Positions 60,234 through 64,000 of a stretch of 64,000 nucleotides of DNA are shown here, piece by piece. The stretch covers positions 131,224,375 to 131,288,374 of the forward strand of contig NC_133121.1 in the NCBI RefSeq assembly GCF_033568475.1. The letters are read 5' to 3'. The stretch's first letter is position 1. Every line of letters starts with the position of its first letter. The position numbers and the translations under genes were made by a program. Origin of the DNA: Henckelia pumila. Lineage: Eukaryota > Streptophyta > Magnoliopsida > Lamiales > Gesneriaceae. The notes below the pieces were generated by a model. The model was not told the origin of the DNA. It searched no databases and saw nothing but the letters and a program-made list of their open reading frames with translations.

Positions 60234-60548
60234 CGTTTGCTTTCAGAAAGTTTTTTTAAAAAAATAAGTGATTTTTAAGTTGACTTTTTAAAGCATTTTT
60301 TTAAGTAAAAACTGAAATAATTTTGTGTTTGCATAAATAGATTGAAAGCACTTTTTTTAAGTTGAGTTATAAAAAAAACATTTGAAAAGCTATAAATATG
60401 AGTTTTAAAAAAAACACTTATTTTGGCTTAATTAAGAGATTTAAAAAGTACTTCAAATTTATCCAAACACATTTGAGATAATCAAAGCACTTTTTTTTTA
60501 AAAAAAAACACTTATTCTCTTTTGTCTACTGAAGCCAAACGCACTTTA
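60234..60548. mobile_element. MITE-like element in the intron of alpha-COP copy 1
   Basis: Termini GCCCGTTTGCTTTCAG and CTGAAGCCAAACGCAC are inverted; the flanks share (T)AAG. Alpha-COP copy 2 has the uninterrupted site near 55,645, so the element arrived after the duplication. The interior is poly-A/T with AAGTGATTTTTAAG motifs, and there is no coding content. Confidence 0.7.
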
Positions 60549-61631
60549 AGCGAGAAAAATTCACATCGTTGATGTGTTATAATGTAGCTGACAATCATCC
60601 AAATACACAACCTAACCAAATTCAATACATATCATCACCAAATCCACCAATCTCTCGCTGCTCTATATGCTTTCTTTCTCATTAATTGATAACATGTAAA
60701 TAGGAAATCCGCCTGCCTTTTGCCGCTCCCCATACGATCCAGATATGGCACATATCAAAAACCTTAGCACTAGCTTATAGCAAAAAGGCTAGAAAACGAT
60801 AATGAAAAGTAGAAAATTTCGAGAGAGGTGTCAACCACTTTTTTATGCTACAGATGAACACAATGTCAAGCACTACATGTATGTCTACACTCTACACGAA
60901 TGTATATGTATGCATCGGCATGTGTCATTCTAAAAGGTACTTATAAGACTACAACAATCAAAGTGCAGTAGCCCATACCTCTCATCCTACCGATTCCAAT
61001 TCGGCAGCCTGCTGCATAAACGATGACACGAAGAGTAGGATGGAAAGAAGCCCACTTAGCCCCGGGATAACAGCCTAAAAAATAACCTTTGAAAGGATCA
61101 CCAGCCTTCCAAGAGTTGTCTTTATCAAGTTGAGACAGTTGCAGTATGATACCCACATCCCAAACACGAACATAACGGTCTGAGGATGCTGAAAGAAGCA
61201 AGCCTTCTTTGGGATGGAAAGATGCACATGTCACAGCACCACGGTGCCCATTCCACACATAAATGCAAGTTCAGGACTGCCAATCCCATATTCTTACTGT
61301 CCGATCATCACTTGCACTGACAATCCAGTGATACTCGTGATGAAATTGAACTGTTCGTATATAATCAAGATGACCAAGAAGAGTAAACAGATACCTACGT
61401 AATCTGTAATTCCACACCTTGATCTTTAAATCGTCACCTGAAAAACCAATCTTTTGGTTTCAACAAGAATGATGCATCTCAATACAAGTGTTGAATAAAA
61501 CATTCAAATCAGAAGCCATTTAAAAGCAACACATAAACATTTTTAACATTATACTTCTATAATATTGTTTGAAATTGAGTTCAACCACAGATCCCTGAAG
61601 CCAAATGATCAACGAGATAACAACTTAATAA

Positions 61632-62265
61632 AGAGAAAGATTATACACTAACTAAAATAGAAACGACACTAGGAATTAACATAGTGATGTTGATGAAATT
61701 TGGACCATCAAACTTTCTACCAAACTTATAAATGCATCACTCACTCCAAGGTAATTACAATTTTTCCAAACAACGGTTACATCAGTAAGGTGGCATCATA
61801 TCTAAATTATAAGCAGACCTTTTGCCTCAGTTCGAACCAAGCTCCACTCCACCAATCAACATTTCCCAGCGATCATAAAATAGAAAAAGAATAAGCAGGC
61901 TTTTTATTAATATTTTGTAGAAAAACCCTCTTATGAGGCAAACTAAAATAAAAGCATAGACCACCATAGCAAAACCAAGAATCTTTTTTTTATATATCTA
62001 ATTAAAATATATTCATCAGATAAGCGAGGAAAAATAAAATAGAGGCCAAGATAACTGTGCCACCTAAATTCACCACACACAAAAAATGCCAAAAACATAT
62101 ATATATCCCCAAAAATCCAATTGGGGAAAAAAAAGTGATCTTGCCCACCGGCCCCCGAATCAAAATGTCATCAGATCCAGAAGAAATTTAATTACATGAA
62201 TCAATCATAAATCTTGTTGTAAATACAAATACAAAAGAAAATAACAAAAATATAAAAATATAGAC
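61632..62265. other. Intron 1 of alpha-COP copy 1, part not present in copy 2
   Basis: The homology between the two copies stops at about 61,631 (copy 2: 56,766), so exon 1 and most of intron 1 were not duplicated. No other feature seen; the short open frames here are chance. Confidence 0.55.
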
Positions 62266-62473
62266 CTCCAGATACAAATAGCGGGTGTGAATCATGAAAA
62301 TGAACACCACGAACGGGTCCATGATGTTCGTGAAATCGATCGATGAGAGTGGCCCTGTAATAATCCCAGAGCTGGATGACTCCGCTGTCGAGACTGGCCA
62401 AGATCCATGGCCTCTTCCTGTGAAAACTCAAACCTCTCACACACTCACTCTTGGTCTCAAACTTAGTCAACAT

Positions 62474-62732
62474 TCAGACTTCAAATTCAAACTCCACACA
62501 AACAATAAAAAGACAAACGACATCCGAATCTCCTAACTAATTGGGTTATATATTTTTGTTAAAAAACGAGTTCGGGTTTGGGATTTTGTTATAATCATTT
62601 TAGTGCAGGTCTTGATATTAGATTAAACTATAGATTTTTAAAGAGTTTAAAATAATGGTATTTAAAAAAAACAATAATTCAAGAGCAATTTACTATGGGA
62701 TAAATATAAATAGTTGAAGAGTAACACCTCGG
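62474..62732. other. Upstream region of alpha-COP copy 1
   Basis: AT-rich, about 260 bp between the ATG and the next repeat. No clear TATA box was identified. Confidence 0.3.
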
Positions 62733-62885
62733 TTAGACGGTCTCATTTGTGAGACGAGTCAACTCTACCCATATTTATAATAATAAGTAATACTTTTGGT
62801 ATAAAAATGTAATATTTTTTAATGAATAACTCATATAAGAAACTCGTCTAAAAAAAATGACCCTTGAGACCGTCTCATGAGTTTT
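62733..62885. repeat. AGACGGTCTCA-type short repeat, copy 2
   Basis: Starts TTAGACGGTCTCATTTGTGA and ends TTGAGACCGTCTCATGAG, i.e. inverted ends. Relatives at 21,961 and 63,057. Confidence 0.6.
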
Positions 62886-63056
62886 TGTCATAATTGAATT
62901 AACATGTGATTCAGCTAACTATTGATTTTACGAAAAAGTGTGTAATGTTTGAAAAATATATTATTTTTATTTAAATAAAATGAACGCGTCCTTATTTTAA
63001 ATGTTTGTTTTATATAAGTTAAGAACAAGTCTCTTGTTAATCACCAGTTTTATATT

Positions 63057-63185
63057 CGTGAGACGGGTCGATTCGACATATATTTACAATAAAAATTTAA
63101 TAATTTTGACATAAAAAATATTTTTTTTTCACGGATCGAGTGCAATAAAAGACACGTCTAAAAAAAATGACACATGAGATTATAT
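63057..63185. repeat. AGACGGTCTCA-type short repeat, copy 3
   Basis: Diverged member: TGAGACGGGTCGATTCGAC on the left, AGACACGTCTAAAAAAAATG followed by ACACATGAGATT on the right. The centre matches copy 2 (AATAAAAATT...TTTGACATAAAAA). Confidence 0.45.
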
Positions 63186-64000
63186 CATAACAGTTTTTGT
63201 GATAAGTTAATTTATCCCATGCATGTAAATGGAAAACCAAATGTCTTAAGTTCTTTTTGCTGCTGTGTTTAGAAAAAAAACTTAGGTAGTGTTTGAAAGA
63301 GCTTGTACGAAGCACTTCTCAGCTTTTTCTTGACAAAATTTTGATAAATTGTTAAGAAAAAGCCGATAAATACTTTTTAAAAGCTCTATCTACTAGACAA
63401 TAATACGGCCTTTTAATTGTTTTCCTTATATAATATAGCATTTTTATTTATCTTAAATTACTTAAAACTATATTTTGTGAATGCCAAAAACAAAATCTAA
63501 GATTTAAAAAGTTTATCGTATCCTGAATTTGTTGGTGTTAGTGTAATTATTTTGATGTATATAATCAGTTTTTCCCTAAAAATATTTTAAGCACTAATGC
63601 TGATCAATTTCCACATTTTCTACAATATGGTATTCCTATTGATGACACACCACTTTTTCCATAGCATATATATTTTGATCAAATCACATTTGATACCAAT
63701 AGGGAATATTTTGGAAAAATAAAATTTGTTTGACCATGAATTTGAAATCCATGCATCTCAAAGAAAAAGGGAAAGAGAACCAATTTCCATTTTATGAAAT
63801 TATTTTATGCCTGCTTCAGTGCTTTGTCTAGTATAGCATATATAGTACAATATGCTTTAAAAAAAAAAAAAAATCAATAGAGAATCACGTGGTTTTTGAA
63901 TGAGTCGCCCAAATGGAAACAAAGTCCAAAGAGAACAATTTGAATTTTTGGACTCCGTTGTAACAATAAAACCACAAAGCCCTCTCCCTCTCACAGTTAA
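63186..64000. other. AT-rich intergenic DNA
   Basis: Contains a weak GTGTTTGAAAGAGCTT...AAAAGCTCT inverted pattern at 63,288-63,400 that may be a decayed MITE. No gene seen up to the window end. Confidence 0.35.

Larger units (their letters stand above)
58254..62473 (-). pseudogene. Alpha-COP (coatomer alpha subunit) pseudogene, copy 1
   Basis: Starts with the canonical alpha-COP N-terminus ([20 protein letters not shown]; exon 1 62,473-62,266). Exon 2 is 61,437-60,979, and exon 3 runs from 60,019 down to 58,254. WD40 repeats ([32 protein letters not shown]) are followed by the conserved post-propeller region ([48 protein letters not shown]). Alpha-COP normally forms the COPI coat outer layer that binds dilysine cargo. 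This copy is broken: TGA after IWDWQS (61,273 region), exon 3 acceptor AG changed to AC at 60,021-60,020, +1 frameshift in an A-run near 59,490, TAG for Glu after LQKGFP (58,808), a 1-base deletion near 58,610, a stop at 58,254 and loss of the C-terminal third. Blades 3-4 (GYFLGCYPGAKWASFHPTL) are strongly diverged, suggesting relaxed constraint even before the lesions. Confidence 0.85.

Noticed and set aside
1-64000. CRISPR arrays, bacterial operons, or integrated viral genomes
   Set aside because: No regularly spaced repeats, no bacterial gene layout, and no reverse transcriptase, capsid or movement-protein-like sequence was seen.

Overview
The window is nuclear DNA of a flowering plant. 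The evidence is plant-type genes with short introns (SCAI/UPF0682, ATL RING-H2, alpha-COP), a Cassandra TRIM element with a 5S-rRNA-like LTR and a Met-tRNA primer site, PIF/Harbinger elements with TWA target sites, a Helitron end, and very AT-rich intergenic DNA full of MITE-like inverted repeats. A eudicot, plausibly an asterid, fits best; I cannot name the species.

Layout. 1-11,695: gene-free AT-rich DNA with MITE-like repeats. 11,696-18,012 (-): a complete 11-exon SCAI-family gene of 625 codons whose splice phases all close, including one GC-AG intron. 18,013-25,320: repeats, a non-autonomous Helitron (20,424-21,432), a G21 tract, and two MITE-like elements just before the next gene. 25,321-26,343 (+): an intact, intronless ATL-type RING-H2 E3 ligase gene. 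26,344-32,424: no gene; a 0.5 kb direct duplication, a ~0.8 kb foldback and a perfect 126-bp inverted repeat. 32,425-37,541: a PIF/Harbinger cluster arranged A-F-B-F-B' (two degenerate transposons, a duplicated flank F, and a 120-bp internally deleted derivative). 38,297-51,815: one diverged copy (U0) followed by four tandem units of about 2.95 kb (U1-U4) plus a truncated fifth. Each unit carries a small multi-exon gene for a hydrophobic, probably membrane protein that I do not recognise; only U3 lacks a visible lesion. 52,869-62,473 (-): two tandem degenerate copies of the 5' two-thirds of a coatomer alpha-subunit gene, one split by a three-LTR Cassandra element. 62,474-64,000: repeats only.

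Functionally, only SCAI and ATL look like ordinary working single-copy genes, and their proximity recalls the Arabidopsis At3g03570/At3g03550 neighbourhood. The rest is shaped by duplication and transposition: tandem amplification of an unknown gene family, local duplication and decay of alpha-COP, and nested DNA transposons. The best candidate for something undescribed is the U0-U4 array. The best evidence of recent events comes from reciprocal filled and empty insertion sites between the two alpha-COP copies.
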